From the NCBI GenBank assembly GCA_016286055.1, contig JAEERW010000003.1:62001-126000 (forward strand): a stretch of 64,000 nt of DNA, written 5' to 3'. The stretch comes from Bacteroidales bacterium (GTDB lineage Bacteria > Bacteroidota > Bacteroidia > Bacteroidales > UBA3824). The position numbers and the translations under genes are program-made. The notes beneath the pieces are model-generated. The model was given only the letters and a program-made list of their open reading frames with translations, was not told where the DNA came from and made no database searches. Of this stretch, positions 21,597 through 30,811 are shown piece by piece (the first letter of the stretch is position 1; every line of letters starts with the position of its first letter).

Positions 21597-21628
21597 ACGT
21601 CCGAAGAGAGGTCTTCGGGCGTTTTTTT
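21597..21628. terminator. Bidirectional terminator
   Basis: Stem ACGTCCGAAGA / TCTTCGGGCGT with a T run on the plus side and an A run on the other side. It serves the BspA-like gene and, on the minus strand, the CapA gene. Confidence 0.85.
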
Positions 21629-22541
21629 ATTCCTTCACCATCGGCATATTCCCCTTTATCTCCACCCCAACAGCCTTTGCCGAAATGGAATCTTTTGTAA
21701 ACCTCACTACTGCCATTTGGGCTTTGCGACCTTCGGGGTTGGATTGGTCAAAAACAAAATTGCCAAGACTATAAAACACAGGTACTTTGCCGATGGTGTC
21801 CATTTTTTGTATCACGTGGGGATGATGACCAATAATCAAATCTGATCCCGCAGACACCAATTCGGCAGCGGCGTAACGCTGCGTAAGCGATGGCGTGGAG
21901 ATAAATTCTGTGCCCCAATGAAGTATTACAACTGTATAATAATCAGGATTTTGTATTTTAAATTTGCGGATTTCTTTGGCAAGGATTGAACAGTCGGCTT
22001 GATTGATGTCGGGAGTGTTTTCGATGTTTTGCCAATTTTCTACACGCAGGGGACACGAATTAAAGAGGGCTACGTTAATACCGTTTTTGTGAATAAGGGT
22101 AGGAGAGAGTCGTTCTTTGAGAGTTAAGCCATAGCCCACGGTGGCAATGCCAACAGATTTAAGATGGTGGACGGTGCTTTGCAATCCTTGGCGACCTTGA
22201 TCCATAGTGTGATTGTTGGCAAGTGCGCAATGTGTTACACCGGCTTGTTTAAGACCTTCGGCACATTTGGCATCTGCTCGGAAAATATACTTTTTGTTTA
22301 CTGGCGAGGCTATGTCGGTAATGGGACATTCAAGGTTTATTACCACATAATCGGCATTATTAAAATGGTGTGAAACACCTTTAAAAAGGTCTTTCACACC
22401 GTTTTTTTCTATTACTGGTTTTACTCCGCGGTCGAGTAGCACATCGCCGGTAAAGACTATGGTTATGTTATCGTTGTGGCTGCCACCGCAGGATAACAAA
22501 AATATGGATAATATTGCTAATATCAGATATTTGCGGGACAT
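21627..22541 (-). CDS. CapA family lipoprotein (poly-gamma-glutamate type phosphoesterase)
   Basis: A 304-residue exported lipoprotein with lipobox FLLSC (Cys about residue 18). It has the calcineurin-like CapA fold: FTGDVLLDRG (metal ligand Asp), INLECPIT, LANNHTMDQG, LHWGTEF and GHHPHVIQ. Members of this family take part in surface polyglutamate or related polymer handling, but many are stand-alone and of unknown substrate. No capB or capC gene is nearby. It converges with the BspA-like gene on a shared terminator. Confidence 0.9.
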   Translation of the reverse strand: MSRKYLILAILSIFLLSCGGSHNDNITIVFTGDVLLDRGVKPVIEKNGVKDLFKGVSHHFNNADYVVINLECPITDIASPVNKKYIFRADAKCAEGLKQAGVTHCALANNHTMDQGRQGLQSTVHHLKSVGIATVGYGLTLKERLSPTLIHKNGINVALFNSCPLRVENWQNIENTPDINQADCSILAKEIRKFKIQNPDYYTVVILHWGTEFISTPSLTQRYAAAELVSAGSDLIIGHHPHVIQKMDTIGKVPVFYSLGNFVFDQSNPEGRKAQMAVVRFTKDSISAKAVGVEIKGNMPMVKE

Positions 22542-22556
22542 AAAATTTAATCATTA

Positions 22557-22584
22557 GTAGAGACGTGCCATGGCGCGTCTCTAC
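22557..22584. repeat. Dispersed palindrome, copy 2
   Basis: Identical in sequence to copy 1 near dnaK, with centre TGCCATGGCG. It lies between the DUF3160 and CapA genes, 13 bases after the DUF3160 stop. Confidence 0.9.
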
Positions 22585-22597
22585 AACAGATATACAA

Positions 22598-25135
22598 TTA
22601 GCAACCTGAACTATAAAGGAAGCCTTCGTTGATTATAGTTTTGTCGTCGGTCATAAGAGGTGTAAACCAAGCGGGTTGCGAAGGTGCTTTTTCGTTGTCG
22701 ATCATCTTTTGCCATTCTTCGTCGGTGAGACGGTTGTCCATAGGACGAACAAATTCGAAGTAACTAAATGTAGCACCGCGAGTTATGTAAGTTTTGCCGT
22801 TGATTTGCACAAGGGCGTAAATCACATTCGGATTGCCGGTGGCCTCGTAGAGAATGCCGTTTTTGTTGCATCCGTCCACATTACGGGTAAACACGTCGCA
22901 AACCACAGCCACACGTTTGTCGGCACCTTTTACAAAACCCCAAGAATCAGGAGTTTCGGCATCGGGATTGAGCACCGAAAGTGTAAAGTATTCCATACTA
23001 CTACCCATTGTGCGGATAGTGTTGAAATCTTCGGTTGTGAGTTGCTCGCCGTTGAGTTCTTTTTGGGTAACATCAATACAGAACTGAATTTTTTCAGTCA
23101 ATTGCTCATTTTTGCTACGAAGGTCGGCAGTGAGCATATTGTTGGCATCGAGAATGTTAGAAAGGTGCTTAACCGACTCTTTTAGTTTGTTCCAGAAAAT
23201 AAGATTGGGCTCAACAAAACCCACGAGAATAGGTTCGGGAAGCATATCGTCGCCACCACATTCTGCCATCATAGGTTGCTCGGCATAGAGCACGGCATCG
23301 TGTTTGAGTTCTGCCCACGAAGCAAGCGCGGTGTTGAGGTTGCGCAATTGATATGCAGGCGATTTCATAAAGTCGGGATAATTCTTGTCGGTTTTTTGAA
23401 GTGCTGTTAGCGATTCAATCCATTTGTTGTAACTTGTTGAGTTCCAACCGTCAAAATTATTAAACAGACCTTTCATCTTAGTACGTGTTTGTCCATATTC
23501 GCTCCAACTTTTTGAGTCGGTGCAGAAAGTATCCAAAAGTGCTGTGGCAGCCTTTATGCCAAAAGCATCAAACACGTCCAAACCTTTGGGATAAGCGCGT
23601 TCGGCGTTAGGCTGAGGGTCGCCCATATTGCCGAGCACCTCGTTGTCGGGTTCGTAACGCTGAGGCATAAAGTTGAGTTTGTCGGGACAAAAGATTTCTA
23701 CTTTGGGAGTTATTCGGTTGGCTGTCTTGAATTTTTCTTGTACCCAACCCACAATCTGAGCGCGTTTGTCGCCCTTTACAAGTTCCGAAAGGTCGGCTTT
23801 GGGGAATTTTTCGGCAATATAATCAGCCATTTCGATAATAGCCACATTGTCGGGTACGCCCATAAGGAATGTAATCATATTGTAAACATTCAAGCACTCT
23901 TCTTTGGTGGCTTGATCCAATCCGTTGTAAACGCTTGCCATAGCAATAGCGCGGTTAACGGCACGTTCGTCGTCCATAGGGAAGAATGCAGTTTGAAGCC
24001 ACATCATACATTTAAAATAAGCCTTAGATTTATCGGAACGGGTGTAGTGTCCGCGCGGCTTAAACATTGTGTAATACATCGGTGCCGAGGCTTGCAACAA
24101 AGGCGAACGGTCGTCTTGCAACTGATCGATGGCTGCAAGTTCCTTATTAAAAAGGTCTTTGTAGTTTTGCGGAACAGTTACGTTTTTGTTTTTGAGCAAT
24201 TTGATACCCACAGCGTAAAATGTGGCAACAAAATCGGCTAAATCTTTGGCATTCTGCATATCAGCACCGGCGGCAGATGTATTTTCGTAACGCATTGCTC
24301 CGGCGTGCATAGAATTCATAAAATGGTCGAGATTGTTGGTAAACTCGTTGTTTTCCAATGTTTTAAGCACGTAGCCAAAATACATGTGATATGCCTGCAA
24401 AAATAGGTCGGTAGTGATAAAACTTGGCATTACCTTGTAGTCGTTGTCTTCGTAAATTTGAAACAACTGCTCCTCTTTCGACGGCTCAAAAGCAATGTTG
24501 TAACGGCTCAGAAGTGTGGCAAGTTTTTTCGACATTGTCTTATTTCCGCTAACTTGATAACGGTTGATGGCAAGGGCAAGGTTGTTGAAATTAAGACCGT
24601 TATCATTGAGAGTGTTGTTCTTTTCAAACTCTGCCATCTTAGCCGAAACGCGGTCTACAAACTTTTGCTCCTCGGATGTGAGTTGAACAGATTTGAGTGC
24701 TTTTTCGTAATCGTCGTTCCACAGTTGAGCGTATTTATCAAACTGTTGTTCAGCCTTTTCGTAATACCAATCGGTGCGACCGTAGAAAAACAAACAAAGG
24801 TGTGTATCTCTAAACCAAAAACCGTGCAATGCATACGGATATGCCTTGTAGATATAAAGTTGCTGATAGGTAAGGTTGTCGAGATTCATATTGTAGTCGA
24901 TCTTTTCGGGCAACTTTTGTTCCGACAAGAAAAACTCAGAATCATCGATAAAAACCGAAGGGTCTACTTTAATAGTAGACGGCGGAATGGGTTGATAATC
25001 TGATGGGTCAGATGGGGTGATTTCGGTTGTGGCGGTAGAATCAGAATTTCCGCCTTGATTTTGACTGCCTCCTCCGCACGAAGCCAGCGTTATGGCAGCA
25101 AATCCTAATGAGATAATTTTATTAATGTGTTTCAT
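22598..25135 (-). CDS. DUF3160 lipoprotein with degenerate YARHG domain
   Basis: An 845-residue outer-envelope lipoprotein. The signal peptide ends in the lipobox TLASC (Cys about residue 20), followed by a Gly/Ser/Asn/Thr-rich linker. Residues about 85-130 resemble the YARHG domain (LTYQQLYIYKAYPYALHG, then WYY) but the core motif is altered to YALHG. The rest (about 190-800) matches the long helical DUF3160 domain (LFQIYEDNDYKVMPSFITTD; SFMEYFTLSVLNPD-like region near the end). Its function is not known. The N-terminal linker is similar in composition to those of the lipoproteins at 28303 and 60468, which suggests a common lineage of exported proteins. Confidence 0.82.
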   Translation of the reverse strand: MKHINKIISLGFAAITLASCGGGSQNQGGNSDSTATTEITPSDPSDYQPIPPSTIKVDPSVFIDDSEFFLSEQKLPEKIDYNMNLDNLTYQQLYIYKAYPYALHGFWFRDTHLCLFFYGRTDWYYEKAEQQFDKYAQLWNDDYEKALKSVQLTSEEQKFVDRVSAKMAEFEKNNTLNDNGLNFNNLALAINRYQVSGNKTMSKKLATLLSRYNIAFEPSKEEQLFQIYEDNDYKVMPSFITTDLFLQAYHMYFGYVLKTLENNEFTNNLDHFMNSMHAGAMRYENTSAAGADMQNAKDLADFVATFYAVGIKLLKNKNVTVPQNYKDLFNKELAAIDQLQDDRSPLLQASAPMYYTMFKPRGHYTRSDKSKAYFKCMMWLQTAFFPMDDERAVNRAIAMASVYNGLDQATKEECLNVYNMITFLMGVPDNVAIIEMADYIAEKFPKADLSELVKGDKRAQIVGWVQEKFKTANRITPKVEIFCPDKLNFMPQRYEPDNEVLGNMGDPQPNAERAYPKGLDVFDAFGIKAATALLDTFCTDSKSWSEYGQTRTKMKGLFNNFDGWNSTSYNKWIESLTALQKTDKNYPDFMKSPAYQLRNLNTALASWAELKHDAVLYAEQPMMAECGGDDMLPEPILVGFVEPNLIFWNKLKESVKHLSNILDANNMLTADLRSKNEQLTEKIQFCIDVTQKELNGEQLTTEDFNTIRTMGSSMEYFTLSVLNPDAETPDSWGFVKGADKRVAVVCDVFTRNVDGCNKNGILYEATGNPNVIYALVQINGKTYITRGATFSYFEFVRPMDNRLTDEEWQKMIDNEKAPSQPAWFTPLMTDDKTIINEGFLYSSGC

Positions 25136-25187
25136 TGTTAAATGAATTATGATTATGCATTTTGGGTGTTATTATTAATCATTTATT

Positions 25188-25709
25188 TTAAAAAACGGCA
25201 GCAGTGGATGCAATTTTTTTGAGAGCAGAAATTGGAAATCCAATGTGCGAAAGCATCGATTCTAATTTGTTATGCTCTTGAAAAGGAATGGTGAGTTGAT
25301 AGGTCATCATTTCGGGTGCGTCATTGGCTGCAATGGGCTCAAACTCGTAAAACGAATCATCGGCAGGCAGATAGTCGTCGGGAAGTTTTTCGGGCTGAAC
25401 CAAGCGGATGTTATTATAATTTAAATCATTATCAACATCAGTGATATAAATAAAGCCATCGTTTGGATGAGCAATTACATCCCTGAGCGGTATCTGACGT
25501 GCAATATATTGTTGCAAAATAGGCAATGAGACTCTTGTTACAATCCATCGGTTGTAGGTATTGTCGTTGTCAACCCAATAAAAGAGGTAATCGTCGCCTT
25601 TGGGACTGACATAATGCGACAAGAATGGTCCATCATAATAAATTAAATCGGCAATACGACGAAATTTGCCGAAATCCATCTCTATCTGAAATCCTTCTAT
25701 TGTTTTCAT
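25188..25709 (-). CDS. Uncharacterised protein, possibly DUF6575
   Basis: A 173-residue soluble protein without signal or membrane segment. It has an aromatic-rich N-terminal half (GPFLSHYVSPKGDDYLFYWVD, RWIVTRVS, LPILQQYI and PLRDVI), a pattern that recalls the DUF6575 family, but I cannot confirm it. The start overlaps the stop of the upstream gene at 25706-26143 by four bases (ATGA type), so the two are translationally coupled. No function is assigned. Confidence 0.6.
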   Translation of the reverse strand: MKTIEGFQIEMDFGKFRRIADLIYYDGPFLSHYVSPKGDDYLFYWVDNDNTYNRWIVTRVSLPILQQYIARQIPLRDVIAHPNDGFIYITDVDNDLNYNNIRLVQPEKLPDDYLPADDSFYEFEPIAANDAPEMMTYQLTIPFQEHNKLESMLSHIGFPISALKKIASTAAVF

Positions 25710-26143
25710 AGTTTACGGGTAATTTTGAATGATTTGTTAAAATCGCAACCAACATATTCGTAAAGGTCGAAATGCCCATTAGGAGTAGGTGTAGTAACTT
25801 CTCCGTCGGATTGTGTCAGCACTCCTTCTGAGAGCGAATCTCCAATCGACTGCACTGCACGTGGGTTGCTTTTCTTTAATGCCAAAAAAAACTTTTCTGC
25901 TTTTGTATCCGATACAAAGCAAGATAGCGCAAGCAACGAAGTGGTTGCTTTATTGTTAGTTATGTCGCTCAACATCCTTTTGGGATTTGTCATATATTGG
26001 GGAATATGGTTTTGTGCATTTGGCAACGAAGAGGCAAAACGGCAAGCCTCCATCTTATCAATCAAATGAAGATTGGGCAATACACAGCCTTCGTTGAGCA
26101 AATGCTCTATTTCTTTTTGATATTTAAATATGTGTTGAGGCAT
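25706..26143 (-). CDS. Uncharacterised 145-residue protein
   Basis: Soluble, no recognised domain. The N-terminal part reads like a helical segment (MPQHIFKYQKEIEHLLNEG) and the middle is rich in Ala, Ser and Asn. Its stop overlaps the next gene's start by four bases, which implies that they form a two-gene unit and may act as partners. An antitoxin-like or adaptor role would be a guess. Confidence 0.6.
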   Translation of the reverse strand: MPQHIFKYQKEIEHLLNEGCVLPNLHLIDKMEACRFASSLPNAQNHIPQYMTNPKRMLSDITNNKATTSLLALSCFVSDTKAEKFFLALKKSNPRAVQSIGDSLSEGVLTQSDGEVTTPTPNGHFDLYEYVGCDFNKSFKITRKL

Positions 26144-26200
26144 ATCTTACTGCGTTTTTCAATGGCAAATTTATTTAAAGTTTTAATACTAACTTACATC

Positions 26201-27121
26201 TTACTCCTTCTCCACCTTGTATTTCAATTTTTCGGAGTGGAGGAAAAGGTAGTTGCAGATGTTGAGGGCGGTGATTTCGTCTTTGGCTATCCGCTTCTGC
26301 CCGTAGGGTTCGCCCACGGTGTAGGGAAATGATATTGTAGACGGATTACCCTTGGCATCAGTGATAATTATGCGGTAACGTTCGCCGGATTTTGAACCCC
26401 TGATTTCGGGCGCAGCAAAACGGAGTGCCGCAAGACAGTCGCCAGCCTTATTGTCTTTGCCCGTGTTGATGTTTACGATATAAAACGGCAGGGTTAAAGG
26501 TGCTTCGCCGTGATTATAGGGCAATATTTCTACAAAAGGCTTTTTGGGTTCGAGATTAAAAAACTCGGCAGCACGCATAAAAATGCCGCAGTTGTCGTTG
26601 CGGTGAATGTTTTCTAAGTCGTCGCGGAGAAAGGTGTTGTCGTGTATAAACGACAATGTGAGCATAGCCGCAAGCACACCTATAAATAAATATAGTATAA
26701 TGTTGTTTTTGGCTTTGTACGAGGCTTTTTGAGCAGCCGCGCGGGTTATCTCCTCGTCGAGACCTTCGGCGTATTTTTTTACGTCGGAATACTCTTCTAA
26801 TGGCGTAAGTTTTGCCCGCATAGACTTTATGTTGTCAGAATCGATTTCTTTTGGCTTGTAACTGAGCAATATGCCTGCAAAAAACATTGGCAACGATACA
26901 AAAAACGCTTTCATAAGGTTGTCGAATGCTGCAAACGCCACAGCCGACAATATGCAGTAACCGGCATACACCATACACAATACTTTAAGACGGCTGCGAA
27001 ACATATCGCCAAAGTTTTTTGGAAACGATGTTTTGTATTCGGCAAGCGACGACTCTATTTTTGTTATCGCATCCTGAAAATCGGTCTTTTTGGTTTCTAT
27101 ATTATTCGTCTTGTTGTTCAT
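26201..27121 (-). CDS. Unknown membrane protein, partner of the zinc-ribbon protein
   Basis: A 306-residue protein with two transmembrane helices (about residues 43-65 and 70-85) after a helical N-terminus, and one more (about 135-155), then a C-terminal soluble half that contains SGERYRIIITDAKGNPSTISFPYTVG. I place the start at MNNKTNNIE (27121) since the longer reading frame (to 27229) lies inside the upstream gene and adds an unlikely Cys/Arg-rich leader. The gene overlaps the end of the zinc-ribbon gene by 20 bases. I do not recognise the family. Confidence 0.65.
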   Translation of the reverse strand: MNNKTNNIETKKTDFQDAITKIESSLAEYKTSFPKNFGDMFRSRLKVLCMVYAGYCILSAVAFAAFDNLMKAFFVSLPMFFAGILLSYKPKEIDSDNIKSMRAKLTPLEEYSDVKKYAEGLDEEITRAAAQKASYKAKNNIILYLFIGVLAAMLTLSFIHDNTFLRDDLENIHRNDNCGIFMRAAEFFNLEPKKPFVEILPYNHGEAPLTLPFYIVNINTGKDNKAGDCLAALRFAAPEIRGSKSGERYRIIITDAKGNPSTISFPYTVGEPYGQKRIAKDEITALNICNYLFLHSEKLKYKVEKE

Positions 27122-28148
27122 AGTCTTGGTCGATGGTTTGGTTAGTTTCAAAAATGGTAAAGTTATCGTTGAGAACGTCCTCATAATAAGATTCTGCCGA
27201 TGGCAAAAACGCAAGCGGCAGCACACCAATTAAGGCAATCAACACTATTACAATGGTGAGAGTTAGCCTGTTAGACTTGCGGACTTTTTCGGCTTTTTTA
27301 AGTTCGCTGTCGAGTGTTGCCAAATATTTTGTCGCCTCGGGATTGTCGCCGTAAATAGATTTGGCAAGGCGGACGTACTTGTTGTGGTGGTTGAGTGCGG
27401 TGTAATACACTTCGTCGGCAATGGTAACAGGCGATTCAAGTTCCGACCTGCCATTTGTATAAAGGTGCAACTGCCATCTAACACCAAAAATGCCCAACGG
27501 CAAACCAAATACAAGCATACATCCGGCGGTAAGATCTGAAAACGAAAACGCCGACACAAACAGCACAATGCCCACAAACAGCATCAGCACGCCACGGTGA
27601 AATTTTAGCACGTCGATAAACGTTGGCTTGGGCGCATTGCTGAGGGCTTTGATAGTGCCGTTGATATTGTCGATAAGGGTTTTGATATTGAGGTCAGATT
27701 CTTTTTGTGCGTGGAGCACGTGTCCGCAGTGTGGACAGATATTGCTCAGGAGCGGAAAAGGTGCGCCGCAGTTTGGGCAATTGGTACGATTCTGCTCCTC
27801 TTGTGTGGTTTTGAGGTTTTCTTCGCGGATAATGTCGGCGGCGCATCCCGTTACCGATACGGGCTTAACGGTTGAGCCTTCTTTATGCTCCAACATTTGT
27901 CCGCAAAAGAGGCATTGGTCGGATATTAGCGGAATCTGTGCACCGCACGCGGGACAGTCTTTGAGCTCTTCTTTTGAAAACGATTTGAGCCTCTGCGCAT
28001 ACATATTATCCAAAAAGGCTTTGATTTCGTCGTCGGGAATACCCTCGGCACGCGCCTCTATCATAATAGTCTGACGTTCGCGGTAAGTAAGTTCGCGGTC
28101 CATCAGCGCAAGGCGTGTAAGGTCTACTATGTGTTTTGATACTGCCAT
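27102..28148 (-). CDS. Double zinc-ribbon membrane protein
   Basis: A 348-residue protein. An N-terminal helical segment (residues about 5-62, with LALMDRELTYRERQTIMIEA) resembles a short TerB-like domain; two zinc ribbons follow, CPACG...CLFCG (about 66-85) and CPNCG...CPHCG (about 124-145). Two closely spaced membrane helices lie near residues 185-230 and one near 298-318. All eight zinc-ligand cysteines are present. The gene is coupled by a 20-base overlap to the membrane protein that follows. A role as a membrane-bound scaffold is possible, but the function is unknown. Confidence 0.75.
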   Translation of the reverse strand: MAVSKHIVDLTRLALMDRELTYRERQTIMIEARAEGIPDDEIKAFLDNMYAQRLKSFSKEELKDCPACGAQIPLISDQCLFCGQMLEHKEGSTVKPVSVTGCAADIIREENLKTTQEEQNRTNCPNCGAPFPLLSNICPHCGHVLHAQKESDLNIKTLIDNINGTIKALSNAPKPTFIDVLKFHRGVLMLFVGIVLFVSAFSFSDLTAGCMLVFGLPLGIFGVRWQLHLYTNGRSELESPVTIADEVYYTALNHHNKYVRLAKSIYGDNPEATKYLATLDSELKKAEKVRKSNRLTLTIVIVLIALIGVLPLAFLPSAESYYEDVLNDNFTIFETNQTIDQDYEQQDE

Positions 28149-28269
28149 ATTAGCGTTTTTAACAAAATATTTAGGTTATAACACAGCAAAGATACAATAT
28201 ATTTTTTTCAACGCGATAGATTATATAAAAAAATTGACGCAAATTAAGAATTGGTATTTGTATTATTTA

Positions 28270-28277
28270 TAACTTTG
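28270..28277 (+). promoter_or_regulatory. -7 box of the small lipoprotein gene
   Basis: TAACTTTG fits TAnnTTTG and lies 25 bases before the ATG at 28303. TTTG at 28257 is too close to be the -33 box; the -33 element is weak. Confidence 0.45.
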
Positions 28278-28302
28278 AAAAAAAATAAAAACATACACCA
28301 TT

Positions 28303-28854
28303 ATGAAAAAACAACTCACAATCATTGCCTTAGCCGCGCTTTCATTGGCATCGTGCGGAGGTTCGCAAAAACAAAACGGCGGAAACGCTACCGATACCAC
28401 CAATGTAGAGACGCCACAATGTGACGTCTCTACAACAACAACACAACGTGTAGAATTAACCCAGGATGTTTTAAAAGACATTTGGCAGCAGGTTCACACA
28501 GGAGATGCAACAAACGAGCCCGAATACACCGCCGACTGCATAACGCTCAATCTTGTACCATTCGATGGTATTAGCAGCGCCAAGGTTTTCCGCATCGACG
28601 ACACCTCGTTTAAAGTGTTCTATATACACAACGAAGTTCCCTCCAACCCCAACGATTGGCCCGACGGTGCAGAATACTACCTATCAGAATATGTCTACAA
28701 AGACGGTAAACTCACCAAAACCACTCTGCAATCAGAATTAGACGGCACCTTCGGCATCAGCGGCGAATTTTTAAACGACACCCTCAAATTCCTCGACGCC
28801 GACGACAAGGCTACAATCTTTGTGTGGAGCGGGAAAAAGATGGAGAGGAAGTAA
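28303..28854 (+). CDS. Small lipoprotein with an in-frame palindrome
   Basis: A 183-residue exported lipoprotein: signal peptide and lipobox SLASC (Cys about residue 19), a GGSQKQNGGNATDTT linker, then a unique domain with aromatic and acidic residues. The linker includes VETPQCDVSTT, encoded exactly by the 29-base dispersed palindrome at 28405-28433. The lipoprotein at 60468-61769 carries the same residues from the same element, and both share the start MKKQ and a similar linker. No family is recognised for the mature domain. It is preceded by a -7 box at 28270. Confidence 0.8.
   Translation: MKKQLTIIALAALSLASCGGSQKQNGGNATDTTNVETPQCDVSTTTTQRVELTQDVLKDIWQQVHTGDATNEPEYTADCITLNLVPFDGISSAKVFRIDDTSFKVFYIHNEVPSNPNDWPDGAEYYLSEYVYKDGKLTKTTLQSELDGTFGISGEFLNDTLKFLDADDKATIFVWSGKKMERK
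28405..28433. repeat. Dispersed palindrome, copy 3 (inside a gene)
   Basis: 29 bases, arms GTAGAGACG/CGTCTCTAC with centre CCACAATGTGA, within the lipoprotein linker. It is the exact reverse complement of the copy at 61636-61664. Confidence 0.9.
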
Positions 28855-28873
28855 GATAAGCCGTATTGGTCAG

Positions 28874-30295
28874 TTAAACTATCTCAAACAAATCATCTAG
28901 CGTTACAGCAAAACGTATTGATTTTGAATATACTCCGTCGGCTAAGCCTTTGGTGGTAATAAATATAGGCTGAATGGCAAATTTATCCGACTTGGTGTAT
29001 AGTTGGAATGCCTCCGCACGGTGCATTACTTTTTCGTATTCTGATTTGGTTATCAGATATTTAGATGCAGAATATTTAATTTCGCAAATATTGATAATTC
29101 TATCGGCACGTTCCAAAATTAAATCTATTTGAGCATCGGGCAGTCGGCACGAATAATATTCGCACGACATATAATCTATATGCAACTTTCTCTTAATCTG
29201 ATTGATATGAGCCATTGCAATTTTTTCAAAACATAATCCGAGCCAAGAATTTATTTCGCTGCTCATCAAGTGATTTGTAAAAAAATGAGGGTCTACCGAG
29301 TTTTTGGTTACAAACCTTAGATAAAACGCCGTATAAAAATCTGTAAGTTGATAAATGCCGTTTTTAGCACTTATCTTGGCGTTTTTCACGTTGTAAAACC
29401 TAAGGAAATCGCAGTTTAGTAAGTCGTTGAGTTTATCGGAAAGGTGTCCGTTGTCTTTACTGCCGAGTTGTTTAGATATTTCGTCGCGGGTCATTCCCGA
29501 AGAATTTTTTGCGAGAATTTTTATAATATCAATGTAAGAATCAGGCGATGAAAACAGTGTTTTAAACAATCTTGTAAACTCGCGCCTTAATTCGCCGTCT
29601 AACGAAAAAAACAGAATATCAATGTTTTGAACAAGACTGTATTTGCCGTTCAGTAATCCCAAATAGTATGGAATCCCACCCAACACCATATAGGCTTGAA
29701 GGTACGACAAATCGTCCCAAATAATATCTTGCGCCACAAGAAACTTTTTGGCCTCACCCAAGCAAAACGGGTGAAGATGAATTTCGTGTGTAATGCGGTT
29801 GTGCAGCCCGCCTTTTGAATCTATTATGTTTTTAATCATCCACGATGTTGCCGAGCCGCATACAATCAGTTTAAAATTATCCTGTTTAGATGCCCAACTA
29901 TTCCAAAAATACCCCAACGCCTCCACAAGCGCAGAGCCTTTGTAATCAAGGCAAGGCAGTTCGTCGATAAACATTATACACGGTTGATTGTCGGTAATTT
30001 TCGCTTGCAACATCTTTCGTATTTCAGAAAAAGCATCCATCCAATTCTGAGGCAATTTTTGCGGCGTGTATCCGTAATAATCAAAAGCATCTTTGAGGGC
30101 GGCAAATTGAACGTTTTTTTTACCATCGATAATCCCTGTAAACGAAAATGCAAAATTGTTTCCAAACAATTGGTCAATAAGGTAGGTTTTCCCTACCCTA
30201 CGCCGTCCAAAAACAGCAATAAACTCTGACTTAGAAGAGTTTATATACTGTTTCAACAATTCAGTCTCGGTTTCTCTGCCAATAATTTCCTTCAT
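28874..30295 (-). CDS. AAA ATPase with DUF234-type C-terminus
   Basis: A 473-residue ATPase of the archaeal-type ATP-binding family common in Bacteroidetes. Walker A is FGRRRVGKTYLI (near residue 30), Walker B is CIMFIDELPCLD (near 105), and an arginine-containing region GSATSWM follows. The middle has a winged-helix region (GMTRDEISKQLGSKDNGHLSDKL) and the C-terminus a DUF234/PD-(D/E)XK-like segment (QIDLILERADRIINICEIKYS, with D and E-x-K). It may be a DNA-processing or defence-type protein, but its role is unknown. It is the last host gene before the prophage. Confidence 0.85.
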   Translation of the reverse strand: MKEIIGRETETELLKQYINSSKSEFIAVFGRRRVGKTYLIDQLFGNNFAFSFTGIIDGKKNVQFAALKDAFDYYGYTPQKLPQNWMDAFSEIRKMLQAKITDNQPCIMFIDELPCLDYKGSALVEALGYFWNSWASKQDNFKLIVCGSATSWMIKNIIDSKGGLHNRITHEIHLHPFCLGEAKKFLVAQDIIWDDLSYLQAYMVLGGIPYYLGLLNGKYSLVQNIDILFFSLDGELRREFTRLFKTLFSSPDSYIDIIKILAKNSSGMTRDEISKQLGSKDNGHLSDKLNDLLNCDFLRFYNVKNAKISAKNGIYQLTDFYTAFYLRFVTKNSVDPHFFTNHLMSSEINSWLGLCFEKIAMAHINQIKRKLHIDYMSCEYYSCRLPDAQIDLILERADRIINICEIKYSASKYLITKSEYEKVMHRAEAFQLYTKSDKFAIQPIFITTKGLADGVYSKSIRFAVTLDDLFEIV

Positions 30296-30349
30296 AATGA
30301 TTCAAAAATTTACGCCCAAAATTACAAAAAAAATCCATTCCACCAAAAG

Positions 30350-30446
30350 AAAACGGGCGGAATCGACGATTTTTTTAGCGATTTCGCCCAAATTGATAAC
30401 AAAACGGGCGGAATCGATGTTTTTTTTTAGCGATTCCGCCCGTTTT
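30350..30446. repeat. Pair of related hairpins in host DNA beside the prophage
   Basis: The 16-base sequence AAAACGGGCGGAATCG occurs at 30350-30365 and 30401-30416. The second copy is followed by its exact inverse (30431-30446) across a short loop; the first is followed by an imperfect inverse near 30379-30390. T runs in the loops suggest terminators or a repeat element. Confidence 0.8.
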
Positions 30447-30520
30447 GTGGTTTTATATCAAACCCATTAGCCATTACGCCAACGGCACAAAGAAAGAGGC
30501 TCTGATGAAATGGACGGGTA

Positions 30521-30525
30521 TGTAA
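30521..30525. repeat. Left target-site duplication TGTAA
   Basis: Five bases directly outside the left prophage end; the same TGTAA lies outside the right end at 59130-59134. A 5-bp duplication is typical of Mu-type transposition. Confidence 0.8.
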
Positions 30526-30630
30526 TTTAGTATATTACCCCCCCGAATACCAAACCTACATCTCCACAATCTCATAACCAACTGAAATCGACATATTTAC
30601 TCGCTTTTGTGGCATAAATCAAAACCTACA
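30526..30630. other. Left prophage end (attL) with putative transposase sites
   Basis: Inverted terminal segment 30526-30539 followed by AAACCTACA at 30552-30560 and again at 30622-30630. The first site lies 27-35 bases from the end, exactly as on the right side. Confidence 0.8.
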
Positions 30631-30724
30631 AAAAGTTGGTTTTGGTTGGATTTTGGTTGGATTTTGAGAGGAAAATGGAGGGGATTGTTTAAGATCTGTT
30701 TAATTTCCCTTTAATATTGCTTAC

Positions 30725-30748
30725 AGCCGTTTAAAAACGGCTTTTTTT
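30725..30748 (+). terminator. Intrinsic terminator near the left prophage end
   Basis: AGCCGTTT / AAACGGCT stem followed by seven T. It would stop plus-strand transcription entering from the host side before the repressor region. Confidence 0.75.
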
Positions 30749-30811
30749 GTGTCTAAACAGGTGGCCGATGGAGCACACGACATCAGCCGATTTTTTGACA
30801 AAATATGCAAA

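Noticed and set aside
27122-27229. Longer start for the membrane protein downstream of the zinc-ribbon gene
   Set aside because: It would place 36 unlikely residues inside the upstream gene; MNNK at 27121 is better.
30480-30525. Possible end of a host coding sequence just before the prophage (frame ending ALMKWTGM, stop in TGTAA)
   Set aside because: Too short and without a recognisable family; hairpin repeats interrupt it upstream.
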